64,000 nucleotides of DNA, taken from positions 1 to 64,000 of the forward strand of contig VXNY01000013.1 of NCBI GenBank assembly GCA_009840305.1. The letters are read 5' to 3'. Source of the DNA: Gammaproteobacteria bacterium. Its GTDB lineage: Bacteria > Pseudomonadota > Gammaproteobacteria > Pseudomonadales > Azotimanducaceae. The notes under the pieces were generated by a model that did no database searches, had not been told where the DNA came from, and saw nothing but the letters and a program-made list of their open reading frames with translations. Both the position numbers and the translations under genes were made by a program. Shown here piece by piece: positions 44,947-53,643 of the stretch (position 1 is its first letter; every line of letters begins with the position of its first letter).

Positions 44947-45414
44947 TTATCTAAGTGCCCTTTTCAGTTCTTTGTGAAATTTAGAAGCAGACTCCATTGT
45001 CTTGGATGCGGTGACAAATCTCTCTGTTGACATCGCGACATCAGCTCTCTTTGAGTATTCACAATATAGGTCTATGTCCTTGTTGGAGTGTAACACAGGC
45101 CACTTTTTCAGGTAATCTGGAATGTAATCGTCAGTACTAGAGTAACTTGCTAATCGGAACCCTTTTTCTGACCCGACTCCTATCTCCCAAGGTACCCACC
45201 AAGACTTCGCGGTCTCTTGTGAAATGACAGCGATAAGCTGATTACACTCACCTAGACGTTGTAGCAAATAATCTGCCAAGTCTGGTCCATCTTTTACTAG
45301 TGCTCGGTCAATCGAATCCAGATAAACCTCGAGCCCGTTGTATCTGACTCTCTCCGCGACTCTATTGGCGATGTAGGTGTCAGTATTTTTATGTGAAATG
45401 AAGACTTTAATCAT
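44947..45414 (-). CDS. TIR-domain protein (third gene of TIR/caspase operon)
   Basis: A 155-residue protein that is essentially one TIR domain. It opens with the first strand and box 1 (MIKVFISHKNTD), continues with LIAVISQETAKS and ends the NAD-binding pocket with SWWVPWEIG, in which Glu 77 is the expected NADase residue. A helical tail of about 60 residues follows. TIR enzymes of bacterial defence cleave NAD+ or make cyclic ADP-ribose signals. Ribosome site AGGACACAACC; 9 bases after the caspase gene. It differs from the first TIR of the operon, being closer to the TIR_2 type. Confidence 0.85.
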   Translation of the reverse strand: MIKVFISHKNTDTYIANRVAERVRYNGLEVYLDSIDRALVKDGPDLADYLLQRLGECNQLIAVISQETAKSWWVPWEIGVGSEKGFRLASYSSTDDYIPDYLKKWPVLHSNKDIDLYCEYSKRADVAMSTERFVTASKTMESASKFHKELKRALR

Positions 45415-45423
45415 GGTTGTGTC

Positions 45424-46413
45424 CTATATTAGATTCTGTTCAGCAAGACGGCGATAGTGTATTCCCGTGTCAGTCAATTTGACTGTTCCAGAGTAAACGG
45501 CTGCGTCCCACATGTGTTGATGGGAAACCGGGACGACCAACCCTTGACGATTACACGATTGAAGATCTCGATAAATACTCTTTTTTTCCTCGTTCACCGG
45601 GATACTCTCAAACGTATCAGCGTTTGAACCTCTATTAGGTTCACAGCTCGGATCTAGTGGAAATTCGAAACCTTGTGTTGGAAAATACTCTGGCAGTTTG
45701 CGGATGATTGTTTTGTCGATTCTCGGACTAACCTGCCTAAGGGAAATAAATTGTTGCACGTTTGTTTTGTAGATCGGTCTTTGTCCCCACACCCCAAGGG
45801 TTTGATCAACATGAGCATAAAGTGCGGCTGGAGTGATGCGTCCCAGGATGTCAGCAGCTTGGCCTCTTAACCCATCTAAGATTAGAGATGAGAAGACACC
45901 ATGCCCATCTCGTTCCTCCGCATTACCCTGTCGGTCGCAAGCCGTTAGTATCGTTATACCTTTACCAATAAATGACACATTTCCCTTTGTACCCATTCCT
46001 GCAAGTTCACCAGCGTAACCAGAACCACAACAATCCAAGATGGCTACAGTAGACTTGATCTTCGGGTAGACTCGATTCGCAAAATGTAGAAAGCGATCTA
46101 AATGCAATCCCCAATTTGGATCTTGTCCATCGTTAGTAACGAGACACGCACTATCTGTGTGCTCATCGAATATTCCGTGCCCGGCGAAATAGAACAACAC
46201 AGTATCTGCTTCGCCCTCAAAGAGTTGTTTTAAATATTGATTCAACTTGTTCGCGCTGACTTCGGAGTCTAGTAAGTATCGAACGTTGAAGTTTGGCGAC
46301 CCATCTTGATTCGCAGATAACAGCGAACCTACTGCGTTTGCATCGTTCACGCAACCACACAGTCCATTACCCGATGTGTAATCGTCAATGCCAACCACCA
46401 AAGCTCTGTTCAT
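45424..46413 (-). CDS. Caspase-like (C14) peptidase
   Basis: A 329-residue protein with an N-terminal caspase-hemoglobinase domain (residues 1-215). The catalytic His is in FYFAGHG (His 79) and the catalytic Cys in LDCCGSG (Cys 129). MNRALVVGIDDY is the first strand. The last 110 residues form a smaller domain without a recognised family, perhaps the ligand sensor (about residues 225-329). Caspase-like proteases in bacterial immunity cut host proteins after infection sensing. Only 8 bases separate it from the TIR gene before it and 9 from the one after it, so it is one operon. Confidence 0.85.
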   Translation of the reverse strand: MNRALVVGIDDYTSGNGLCGCVNDANAVGSLLSANQDGSPNFNVRYLLDSEVSANKLNQYLKQLFEGEADTVLFYFAGHGIFDEHTDSACLVTNDGQDPNWGLHLDRFLHFANRVYPKIKSTVAILDCCGSGYAGELAGMGTKGNVSFIGKGITILTACDRQGNAEERDGHGVFSSLILDGLRGQAADILGRITPAALYAHVDQTLGVWGQRPIYKTNVQQFISLRQVSPRIDKTIIRKLPEYFPTQGFEFPLDPSCEPNRGSNADTFESIPVNEEKKSIYRDLQSCNRQGLVVPVSHQHMWDAAVYSGTVKLTDTGIHYRRLAEQNLI

Positions 46414-46421
46414 GTTTTCAT

Positions 46422-46808
46422 CTAAGCCAAGCTATTTAGAAACCGCAGAATATTTTGCTCTGTCCATTCGACCACTCGCTGATTACGTATTTCATAGGGT
46501 AAAACTGCGAGTCTACGTGCTGGATTTGGGTAGCCGTGGATCAGTAAGAGAGGGACACCCTCTTTAATTCCACAGTCAAGTTCCCATAATTGACCATCTG
46601 CCTTGGGTGTGTTAAGAGTAATCACTCCTATCATGCCTGAGCACATCCTTATACGATTTCGACAGTTGGTCTTCCAACTTGAACTCCAAGGCTGTTGAAC
46701 CGAGTAGTCAGTGAAATCGATCTTGTTATGAGAGTTTCTTTTCTGACCCACTAACAAGTTTCGTAAGTTTTTGTCTTCGATGGGAAAGCTAGTGAATACT
46801 CGTGCCAA
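46422..46808 (-). CDS. ThsB-like TIR protein (first gene of TIR/caspase operon)
   Basis: A 128-residue protein with the pattern of the MTH538/ThsB TIR-like family: RVFTSFPIEDKNLRNLLVGQ at the start, DFTDYSVQQPW, an Arg-rich helix (NCRNRIRMCSGMIGVIT) and QLWELDCGIKEGVPLLLIHGY, where Glu 76 sits at the catalytic position. ThsB proteins of Thoeris sense phage and make cyclic ADP-ribose isomers. TTG start with only a weak ribosome site. It is the promoter-proximal gene, fitting a sensor/signal-maker that feeds the caspase next to it. Confidence 0.75.
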   Translation of the reverse strand: MARVFTSFPIEDKNLRNLLVGQKRNSHNKIDFTDYSVQQPWSSSWKTNCRNRIRMCSGMIGVITLNTPKADGQLWELDCGIKEGVPLLLIHGYPNPARRLAVLPYEIRNQRVVEWTEQNILRFLNSLA

Positions 46809-47236
46809 TTGAACCGTTCTTTTAAATCTTGGTAATGGGTCTCGCCTAGCTTCTCTAGATGGGGTTCTTTTTCGTCATTTCAAGGAATAACAACTAGTAT
46901 TTTGCTAGCTTGAACAACAAAATCTACTTCGTTTAGTGTTCTCTGTCCAAGAGGAAATTTGCGATTCGTAGACGGCGTTGACGAGTGTGAAGCAAGCACC
47001 CTTGCAGCGCGTTGGCTTTGTCCACCGTTTTGGACTACAACCGATGTTGACCAGCTACAACCAGCATAGGTGTGTCAAAATGAACTTCTGCGGTGTGAGA
47101 GCAAGATTCCAACAATTGAGTCTCGATGGCAGCGTTCTTACCTACGTACTAAGACTAGCAACTATAGTCCGAAGGCTTTGCGCCAACAGTTCTACCCGAA
47201 CTCGAAACGCGTCTCAACAGTTAGGTCCTGAGTTTC
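46809..47236. other. Gap holding repeat R3a and decayed protease sequence
   Basis: The divergent promoter region of the TIR operon must be near 46820-46900. From about 47120 the reading LDGSVLTYV resembles a segment expected upstream of the ClpP-fold pseudogene, with an insertion of some 90 bases before the next matching part. Confidence 0.35.
46997..47028 (+). repeat. Intergenic direct repeat R3, copy a
   Basis: 32 bases with 27 matches to 63662-63693, core CGTTGGCTTTGTCCA. Weaker similarity continues about 20 bases to the left. The two copies lie 16.7 kb apart in the same orientation and bracket most of the defence region. Confidence 0.5.
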
Positions 47237-47768
47237 ATGGCTAGTGAGCGACGCGGCAAAGACACGAGGATTGATCAAGACTGCTTTGATCCTAGTGTGG
47301 ACACCCTCGACGAGACTGAGCCAACGCAACTAATGTCATTCATCCTTCACACCTCTGGTGGAGACACGCTAGTCTCGTGGTGACTGATCGACTTGCAACG
47401 CATTTCTTACTCGGAATTTCATGTGCTGATTCAGTTTATGGCGTTTGAGCGGGGGGACGCTCATCGCGCTAGGCGCAGACACCGTAACAATGAACAGACA
47501 CTTTGTCATGGGACCGATTGACCCCAGCGTTAGTGAGTTGCTCACCCCCCGATTGGAGAAACTAAGGCAATCCTCTCCGGTTCCAGTGAGTGTTCAGAGC
47601 ATGAGAGGATTCTTCAACGCGGCAAGGGACGGGTTGGGGATCAACGATAGCGAGCAACTTACTGCAACATTGGTGAGCCTTACAAACCACACTCATCCGG
47701 TCGCTCTAGGTTCCCTATTCAGAACCGAAGCGCAAATACGCCTGTTAGCAAAAACATTGCTTCCGTAG
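47237..47768 (+). pseudogene. Broken ClpP-fold serine protease gene
   Basis: Recognisable as a member of the Clp/SDH-type protease family: RGKDTRIDQDCFDPSVDTLDE, FILHTSGGDTLVSW, then SGGTLIALGADTVTMNRH with the catalytic Ser, and GPIDPSV. A TGA at 47381-47383 interrupts it after SW, and around 47444-47446 one extra T shifts the frame just before the SGGT motif. The 5' part is incomplete. It was a cytoplasmic protease, now dead, and marks turnover of genes in this region. Confidence 0.7.
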
Positions 47769-47912
47769 CAGATTGAGGACGTGGAAACGGTATAGTCTAC
47801 CTTACACTATTTCTGAGCAGATTCTGGTAGCCATGACTACACCATCAATCGAAGCGAGTCGATTGAATTAGGATTACAGAGGGAGAACCCTTTGGAAGAA
47901 ATATAAGAACCG

Positions 47913-48260
47913 TTGAGCAACATTCATCTGAGTGTCACGGAGGAGTTCAAAGTTTCCGAACCGTACTGCATAGACTCAATTCTTAATGGAGAACAGGACG
48001 GAGACAATGCTGCTTATTCAATTCTCCACGGAATTGTCGAACTCACTAGAAGTGGTCATTACACGTTTCTTTCCATTGGAACGCGGACTGTCGTAGGAGT
48101 TCAAGGCAATCCACCAAAAATGGGTGTTAGAGACTCGTGCTCTTTCGAAGGATGGAAACGGCATCCAGGGTCAGCTGAGAAAATAAAGAATTCGTTAGCT
48201 TCTTTTAGAAATCTGCGATCTGGGCAGTACGGCATGGTTTCGACTCGGGTTTCAAATTAA
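47913..48260 (+). CDS. Hypothetical protein, 115 aa, paired with membrane gene
   Basis: A frame from a TTG without clear ribosome site. The product is soluble, with HGIVELTRSGHYTFLSIG and RDSCSFEGWKRHPGS; unrecognised. It ends 15 bases before the membrane protein gene, suggesting a two-gene unit. Confidence 0.4.
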   Translation: MSNIHLSVTEEFKVSEPYCIDSILNGEQDGDNAAYSILHGIVELTRSGHYTFLSIGTRTVVGVQGNPPKMGVRDSCSFEGWKRHPGSAEKIKNSLASFRNLRSGQYGMVSTRVSN

Positions 48261-48275
48261 ACCCTCGCTCAAACA

Positions 48276-48803
48276 TTGGCGAATTCAATCTGTAATATAC
48301 AAACCGTGTGTACTCTTTCAGAAGAGCTGTATTTTCAAGTAACTAAAGAAATTTTCGTAAGTCAAGAGAATCAGTACCAGGAGTACAAACAAAGGTCTCT
48401 TAGGTCATTAGCGTATTCGTTCGCTGCGATTGGTGTAGTAGCAGCGGTGATTTTGCAATCTCAAGTACCCTTGTCGCACTTACCGTTTAAGATTTGTAGT
48501 GGTCTGTCGTCTCTCGGAGTATGTTTGTGTGTTATTGTTGTTCTAGCGTCGGCTATGTATATTCAATTTCCAAAAAATTGGGCTGTTGGTGTCCAACCGG
48601 AGAAAATGAAGGGATATATTCAACAAGATAAAATGCAAGGAAAACTCTACGAAGACCTAGGCGACGCATATAGTCGGTTTGTTGATACAAATGACAAGAC
48701 GTTAAAAAAATGTGCTAAGGCTTGGAAATTTATCTTACTAACGTTGTGTACTCAGGTTGTGTTCTTATTCCTTTTCTATTTCACGTACATCATCGGATGG
48801 TAG
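48276..48803 (+). CDS. Three-helix membrane protein, possible effector
   Basis: A 175-residue protein with two hydrophobic helices (about 44-62 and 76-97), a cytoplasmic helical part of about 50 residues and a third helix at the end (150-172). Similar layouts (SLATT-like and related TM effectors) occur in CBASS, Pycsar and other abortive systems, where the protein opens a pore once activated. No family match is claimed. TTG start. It runs 39 bases into the convergent gene at 48765. Confidence 0.45.
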   Translation: MANSICNIQTVCTLSEELYFQVTKEIFVSQENQYQEYKQRSLRSLAYSFAAIGVVAAVILQSQVPLSHLPFKICSGLSSLGVCLCVIVVLASAMYIQFPKNWAVGVQPEKMKGYIQQDKMQGKLYEDLGDAYSRFVDTNDKTLKKCAKAWKFILLTLCTQVVFLFLFYFTYIIGW

Positions 48804-49229
48804 TGATCTTTCTTCAACTCTTGCAGGAAGCGGTTCGGATGGTTCACTTTCTGTAGGAGGTTCAGGTGGAGAAGAAGGTTGTGTGTCTTGTGGTTTGTCG
48901 TTATTGTTCATACTAGTATCCTTTGGAGGAATTTTACGCTGGGTTATTCTAAGTAAGTCTACATATATCCTAACAATTCCCAAATTTTTTAAAATTGTTC
49001 CGAACTCGTGGCGAAGAGTGTGAATGTGAGCACGTGTCGGGAACACAATAGAAGGACTCATTGAGAGGACAAACAGTGTAGCTTGTTGATCAAAATAGAC
49101 CAAAAAAGTGTCCTCTGTACCATTACGCGCAACTTGTCGAAGGACGAGGAAATGCAATTCGGGGCGAGCCCGCGAGCTTTCAATCTGTCCCAGCACCTGT
49201 TCAGTCCCAATCGACCCGAACGGGTTCAC
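48765..49229 (-). CDS. Partner of the HEPN-STAND gene, disordered C-terminus
   Basis: A 154-residue protein from a GTG. The first 100 residues are an alpha/beta domain (HFLVLRQVARNGTEDTFLVYFDQQATLFVLS), the rest a Pro/Ser/Glu-rich tail (PSSPPEPPTESEPSEPLP). Located 40 bases after the STAND ATPase gene on the same strand, it is probably co-transcribed and may be its substrate, sensor or inhibitor. A shorter product starting at the ATG after AGGATACTAGT would contain only the tail. Confidence 0.5.
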   Translation of the reverse strand: MNPFGSIGTEQVLGQIESSRARPELHFLVLRQVARNGTEDTFLVYFDQQATLFVLSMSPSIVFPTRAHIHTLRHEFGTILKNLGIVRIYVDLLRITQRKIPPKDTSMNNNDKPQDTQPSSPPEPPTESEPSEPLPARVEERSLPSDDVREIEKE

Positions 49230-49269
49230 TCTAATTTTGTCGTGTGAACAGCTCGTTCCTTCTCTTACC

Positions 49270-51921
49270 CTAAGACTCTAGGTACTTTATGATGCGATGA
49301 CAATGTTCATTATCTGATTGGTGTTTCAACCCAATCTTTGCGACATCTCTCGCTCTTTCACGATTTCCCACGTTGAGGTGGAGCCAAGCCAACCTTGAAC
49401 AGTCTGTTGCAGATAGCTTGTCTATACTGCGCTCCAAGACATTAATTACCTCTTGAAGGAGTTCTTTTACTTCGTAAGACCACGCATCTTCGATTCGTTG
49501 GTCTTTGAGATCACGGATCCGGCTATTTAGTTGGTTTGCAACATTACTAACTTTCACAAAATTTGATGTGGGAAGAAGTGCTATCTCGCACAAAGCATGC
49601 ACCTCCCCGACTGTGTCATGCAACTCTGCGTAAAGATCAAGCAATCGATCCCAAGCTTGTTCTTTTTCAGCCATGTCAGCAGTCTCAAGATAAGCTTTTA
49701 AATATCTCTCGGCATCTGCTGGTGACCGCTGTTTACCACGTGGATCCAACACCAAGTCTACTAGGCGTAAATAGGTTTTAGGATGGCAATTGGCTAAGTA
49801 CTCAAGAATCGGTTTAAGTCTTTCCCACTCGTTGGGATCGTTGCGTACTCTTTTTGAGATTCCGTTTATCAAGTTGTTTATTCTCGGAAGAGCTCCTTTA
49901 TTAACACTGTCGCGTTTGCCTGCTCCGAACCCCATTAGCAACTTCCTATCTTCTTCCACGGCAGCTTTAAACCGGCTTACTTGTAACTCGCGTTGGCCAA
50001 ATATTGCGGCGGCCAACGGTACTCCGACAAACCGAGTGTCCTCTTTGCTTGAAGTAGTTTGGTCAATCAGTGAGTATTGAATCGCTTCGTCTAAAGCAGC
50101 TGCGACGTCATAGCGTTCAACCTCTGGTCTGAGAGCTACAGCTTGGACAGCTACTTCGGGAACATACATACGCCAACTACAAAGTAGCAGAAACACTCTT
50201 TGCGCAGCACTACTGAGAGCCTCAAATGTCCTCTTGAAGAGAGCATCAAGTAATCGATCAGCTGTTGCAACTATTCTGCTGGGCTTTACAGCTCGATTCT
50301 CTTTTGCTGATTGACCGAGCAAGATCTTGATCACGTAGGGGTGTCCTTCAGATTCTGAAATCAATTCGGACTTAAACCTACCGCTAATTAGTTGGCTGAT
50401 ACCTAGTCGTTTCGCATGCTGGTCTATGAGTTTGTCAGCTTCGTCGTCTAGCATCCCAGTGATCTGAATTGGGTAGTCGCCACGAAAATCACGAAATCTT
50501 GTGGTTATCAGAACTTTATTTGGTAGGCGAATATGGGCATCAAGCCACTCATAAACTTCGATCGGATTCTGAAGTGTTTCGAAATTGTCAAGTACAAATA
50601 ACGTAGTTCCGGCGGTTCCTTCTTTGAGGCAATCTTGAAAATATGTAATGGGATCGAAGTCTGTTTCATTCCTCTCGGCAGGGTTAAGTAATCGAACCGT
50701 GGCGCGAGCGATATCTCGTTGCGAAAATACGTTTCGCGAAACTGGTTTTGGTCCATCGTCCAATAGATCTATATCTCGCGCGCTAATCCACAAGACAACT
50801 TCATACGGTGGTTTATCGTGCTGCGATATTTGGTTTATCGCTCGTAATGCAACGGAGGTCTTGCCAATTCCACCTGGTCCTGTTAGAGTGACGATTGGGT
50901 GCCTTTCTGTAGTGGCAAGTTCCGTTAGAACTCGGTGCTCTAGATTTGGTCTGGGGACATATCCAGACTGTAAACTAGGAATATTTGTGAATATCCCCCC
51001 GACGGGCTCTAACGTCTCTACTCCGTCAGTTTCACTTCCCGGTAAATTTGTTCCCGGTCTTGACCATCTTGCACCACTTTCCTTGCCGACTGTATTTGTT
51101 ACATAAGACAGTGTCTCGAACTTCCCTTTTTCAAAATTTCCATTTGGAAGAGCGATGTCGTGTATTTCGGGAGTTGTGTAAATCAGAGGAACATATCTGA
51201 GCTTTGATGGGTCGGACTGAGCTTCAAGTTGGACATAGACACCAGATTGAAGTCGAAAGTTTGTAGTGCGCTTGAGATAATCGAGGGACACCGTATTACC
51301 CAGGAGCGCAGACACACGATACTTACCGGAAAGGTTTTGATGTAGATAGACCCAAGGTAATTTGAGCAATTCCATATTTTCAATGACCGCGTCAATGGCT
51401 TGCTCCAAGTGTGGACAGGCAGCGTGACATTCCGTCGTGATTGTAGCTCCGTGCCCGCGTGTTCTGTTTCGAATTTGTGCTCCAATCTCAAAAAAACGTC
51501 GCAGAGGAACTTTCTCTCCAAGACCAGCGTGTGTACCTAGTAATCGCGCACTCTCACGTAAGTCAAGTAAAGCGTCGAACCACCACGCGGAATGGCCTTT
51601 CCGTTCTGTTAATTCTCTTGTAACTTTGCGAGCGCTTGAACTTAAAAATTGTGCAGGTGTACCTACGAGCGCGGTATTCAAGATCTCTACCCAGTCAACG
51701 AGCGATTGTGAGCGAACAAGCTTGTGTTCAAGTGAGTAACGATGTCCGTCAGTGTCATCGTCGATGCATGATACGACTCCCAACACCACGATCTTGGTCA
51801 GATATTCGAGCTTGAGCATAAGGGCGTTGAAATATGCAACATCACCTTCTTCAAGGTCTCGTTCGAGTCGTGCGTCGATACCACGAAATAGTTGATCTTG
51901 CAATTTGTTAGTGTCGGTCAA
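49270..51921 (-). CDS. STAND NTPase with N-terminal HEPN-type domain
   Basis: An 883-residue cytoplasmic protein. The N-terminal helical region ends in RNRTRGHG (Arg 151 ... His 157), the R-x4-6-H signature of HEPN ribonucleases. A linker of about 170 residues leads to an NB-ARC-like ATPase: GPGGIGKT at 348-355 (Walker A), LFVLDNFE at 441-448 (Walker B) and VLITTRFRDF (sensor). The C-terminal 250 residues are helical repeats of TPR type, a likely ligand-sensing part. This order (effector, NTPase, sensor repeats) is that of bacterial NLR-like defence proteins. TTG start with no evident ribosome site, so the exact N-terminus is uncertain. Confidence 0.85.
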   Translation of the reverse strand: MTDTNKLQDQLFRGIDARLERDLEEGDVAYFNALMLKLEYLTKIVVLGVVSCIDDDTDGHRYSLEHKLVRSQSLVDWVEILNTALVGTPAQFLSSSARKVTRELTERKGHSAWWFDALLDLRESARLLGTHAGLGEKVPLRRFFEIGAQIRNRTRGHGATITTECHAACPHLEQAIDAVIENMELLKLPWVYLHQNLSGKYRVSALLGNTVSLDYLKRTTNFRLQSGVYVQLEAQSDPSKLRYVPLIYTTPEIHDIALPNGNFEKGKFETLSYVTNTVGKESGARWSRPGTNLPGSETDGVETLEPVGGIFTNIPSLQSGYVPRPNLEHRVLTELATTERHPIVTLTGPGGIGKTSVALRAINQISQHDKPPYEVVLWISARDIDLLDDGPKPVSRNVFSQRDIARATVRLLNPAERNETDFDPITYFQDCLKEGTAGTTLFVLDNFETLQNPIEVYEWLDAHIRLPNKVLITTRFRDFRGDYPIQITGMLDDEADKLIDQHAKRLGISQLISGRFKSELISESEGHPYVIKILLGQSAKENRAVKPSRIVATADRLLDALFKRTFEALSSAAQRVFLLLCSWRMYVPEVAVQAVALRPEVERYDVAAALDEAIQYSLIDQTTSSKEDTRFVGVPLAAAIFGQRELQVSRFKAAVEEDRKLLMGFGAGKRDSVNKGALPRINNLINGISKRVRNDPNEWERLKPILEYLANCHPKTYLRLVDLVLDPRGKQRSPADAERYLKAYLETADMAEKEQAWDRLLDLYAELHDTVGEVHALCEIALLPTSNFVKVSNVANQLNSRIRDLKDQRIEDAWSYEVKELLQEVINVLERSIDKLSATDCSRLAWLHLNVGNRERARDVAKIGLKHQSDNEHCHRIIKYLES

Positions 51922-52288
51922 TGTAACTGCAAACGGTAATTCAAATCGGAGTATTATTCACATAGCTGAGGCACATTCGTTCCCTTGTCAATATTGATGT
52001 TCGGAGTCGCTTTGTAGGTCCTAGCCTCCATTGTGAAGTACACATTACGTATCAACGCTATGTTATGTAGTCAATACAGAACAGAACCGTGCGTTGGGTA
52101 GGTGTGTGAGAAAGGCACATCTCACTGAAACACCCCCAAACCGTGCTCTTATTATTGTGCTTTCGGTCTGAGAGTTTTTGTACAGGAGTCGTTTTACCAA
52201 CTAACTGATGGGTAATCGATAAAGGGTTCGATTGCTTTATCCCTCATCATGCTCAGACCCGATACTGCTGAGATCATAAAGTGAGTAT
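51922..52288. other. Gap with a structured element between defence modules
   Basis: No gene. A hairpin lies at 52101-52134: GGTGT pairs with ACACC and GTGAGA with TCTCAC, with a TGAA bulge. Repeat R2a follows at 52241-52260. Confidence 0.4.
52241..52260 (+). repeat. Intergenic direct repeat R2, copy a
   Basis: 20 bases, CCCTCATCATGCTCAGACCC, with 18 matches to 59702-59721. The pair encloses the SIR2/HerA and GmrSD-like genes. Confidence 0.4.
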
Positions 52289-53578
52289 TCACTCTAAGTC
52301 CTTTGGCAATACTTGCCATGAACCTCTTCTTGCTCTGACATTTTCTCTCTTGACTGTTACAAAGTCGGGTCTGCCAAGATGTGAGGGAAGAGATTCGCGC
52401 TCATCGGCTTTGGTATAGTCTCGAAATCGCTTGGTTACCGACTCTGGTAAGTTTTTTATCAAGCTCGCATCGAAAGTAGGCATGCTTCGCCAATTTGGGG
52501 TGTATGTATCCCACAATTGGGAAACCACATTCTCACAGTCTTTGGGTGGATGTGGGACGGATAATAAGATTCCTTGATCTTTTACTTCATCAGGAGGATG
52601 GGTTAAAAAGTATTCATTGATCTCTTTCAAGCTCTCCTTGAAAGTTGGTCCCCACACGAATTGTTGATTGGAATTCATAAACATGGGTGCATATTTCTTG
52701 TGCAACTTGTCAGAAGAGACGAAAAAGTTGCAAAAAGGAAGATAGAGGAAGTACAGAAAATCAATCCAGTTGGAAGTTTTTTCCTTAGAGATCAAACCGG
52801 AATTAATTGCGATAGCGAAAAACAGTTGTACTTCAAACACATGGGTTGAATAGGGTGCATAGCTGAAAAGTCTTGGGTATGAAGAAGTTTTCCACTTTTT
52901 CACAATTGGTTCGAGATACTGAACTTCAATATTCAATGCTCTCGCGTAACATCGCATCTGTTTGAAGTGGTCAGTATATTTCGTCACAAATTCTCTGACG
53001 AATTTTCGAATCTCTTCTGTACTTCGAAACGATGGAATGTCCGATGTGTCGAATAGTTGATTCATTAACCGTTGCACGTCGAGGTTGGCTAGATCCCGTC
53101 GCCATTTGGTGGCATATTGATGTTCATCATCAACGAAATTTTTGCTCTGCCAGCGTGCGAATGCTTCTTCTTCAGAGTAGGGATGTAACTTCATCCCATA
53201 CTCGTTTGTTGTAGAGACGGGTACAACGTCGGCGATTGTTACCTGCCCATTCTCTTGCAGTTCCCAACATCGTAGAAGTTCTGCTTGAATGAGTGTCTGG
53301 TGGTAGACATTAGGGGCACCATACAGTTCAGGAAACTTCTCTGCTAGAATTCGGACTTCTTCTTCAGCAGGGCGGCGATTCGAAGGCTTAGCCAAGTCTG
53401 CCAATACCTCCACATAGAAAATCGGGCAAACATTCAACACAAAAAAACGGTCAAACCACAAAGCTTCATCTTCGCGAAGGGACTGAAGAATAGATTTGTC
53501 AAAGAGTGCAACTATGAACAATTCAGACTTCTGACATTTCAGCCGATGCAGGTTTCGAGAGCGCTTTTCACAACTCAT
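52289..53578 (-). CDS. PIN-like protein downstream of SIR2-HerA
   Basis: A 429-residue protein. Near the start, ELFIVALFDKSILQSLREDE and FYVEVLADLAK have the spacing of a PIN-like nuclease (first strand with Asp, then a Glu/Asp-bearing helix). The rest is helical, with FRSTEEIRKFVREF and FNFFVSSDKLHKK-type segments and a long basic C-terminus. The nuclease role is inferred from the first 60 residues. It is 65 bases after the HerA gene on the same strand, likely the third gene of that operon. Homologs are usually annotated only as hypothetical. Confidence 0.6.
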   Translation of the reverse strand: MSCEKRSRNLHRLKCQKSELFIVALFDKSILQSLREDEALWFDRFFVLNVCPIFYVEVLADLAKPSNRRPAEEEVRILAEKFPELYGAPNVYHQTLIQAELLRCWELQENGQVTIADVVPVSTTNEYGMKLHPYSEEEAFARWQSKNFVDDEHQYATKWRRDLANLDVQRLMNQLFDTSDIPSFRSTEEIRKFVREFVTKYTDHFKQMRCYARALNIEVQYLEPIVKKWKTSSYPRLFSYAPYSTHVFEVQLFFAIAINSGLISKEKTSNWIDFLYFLYLPFCNFFVSSDKLHKKYAPMFMNSNQQFVWGPTFKESLKEINEYFLTHPPDEVKDQGILLSVPHPPKDCENVVSQLWDTYTPNWRSMPTFDASLIKNLPESVTKRFRDYTKADERESLPSHLGRPDFVTVKRENVRARRGSWQVLPKDLE

Positions 53579-53643
53579 CTCTCTATGTATCGCGATTCAT
53601 ATGGAATGTGGCAGCTATTAGGTGACAACTTCACCCCCACTCT

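Noticed and set aside
49070-49110. Similarity of CTTGTTGATCAAA to bases near 59670
   Set aside because: One copy is inside a coding frame and the match is short; judged coincidence.
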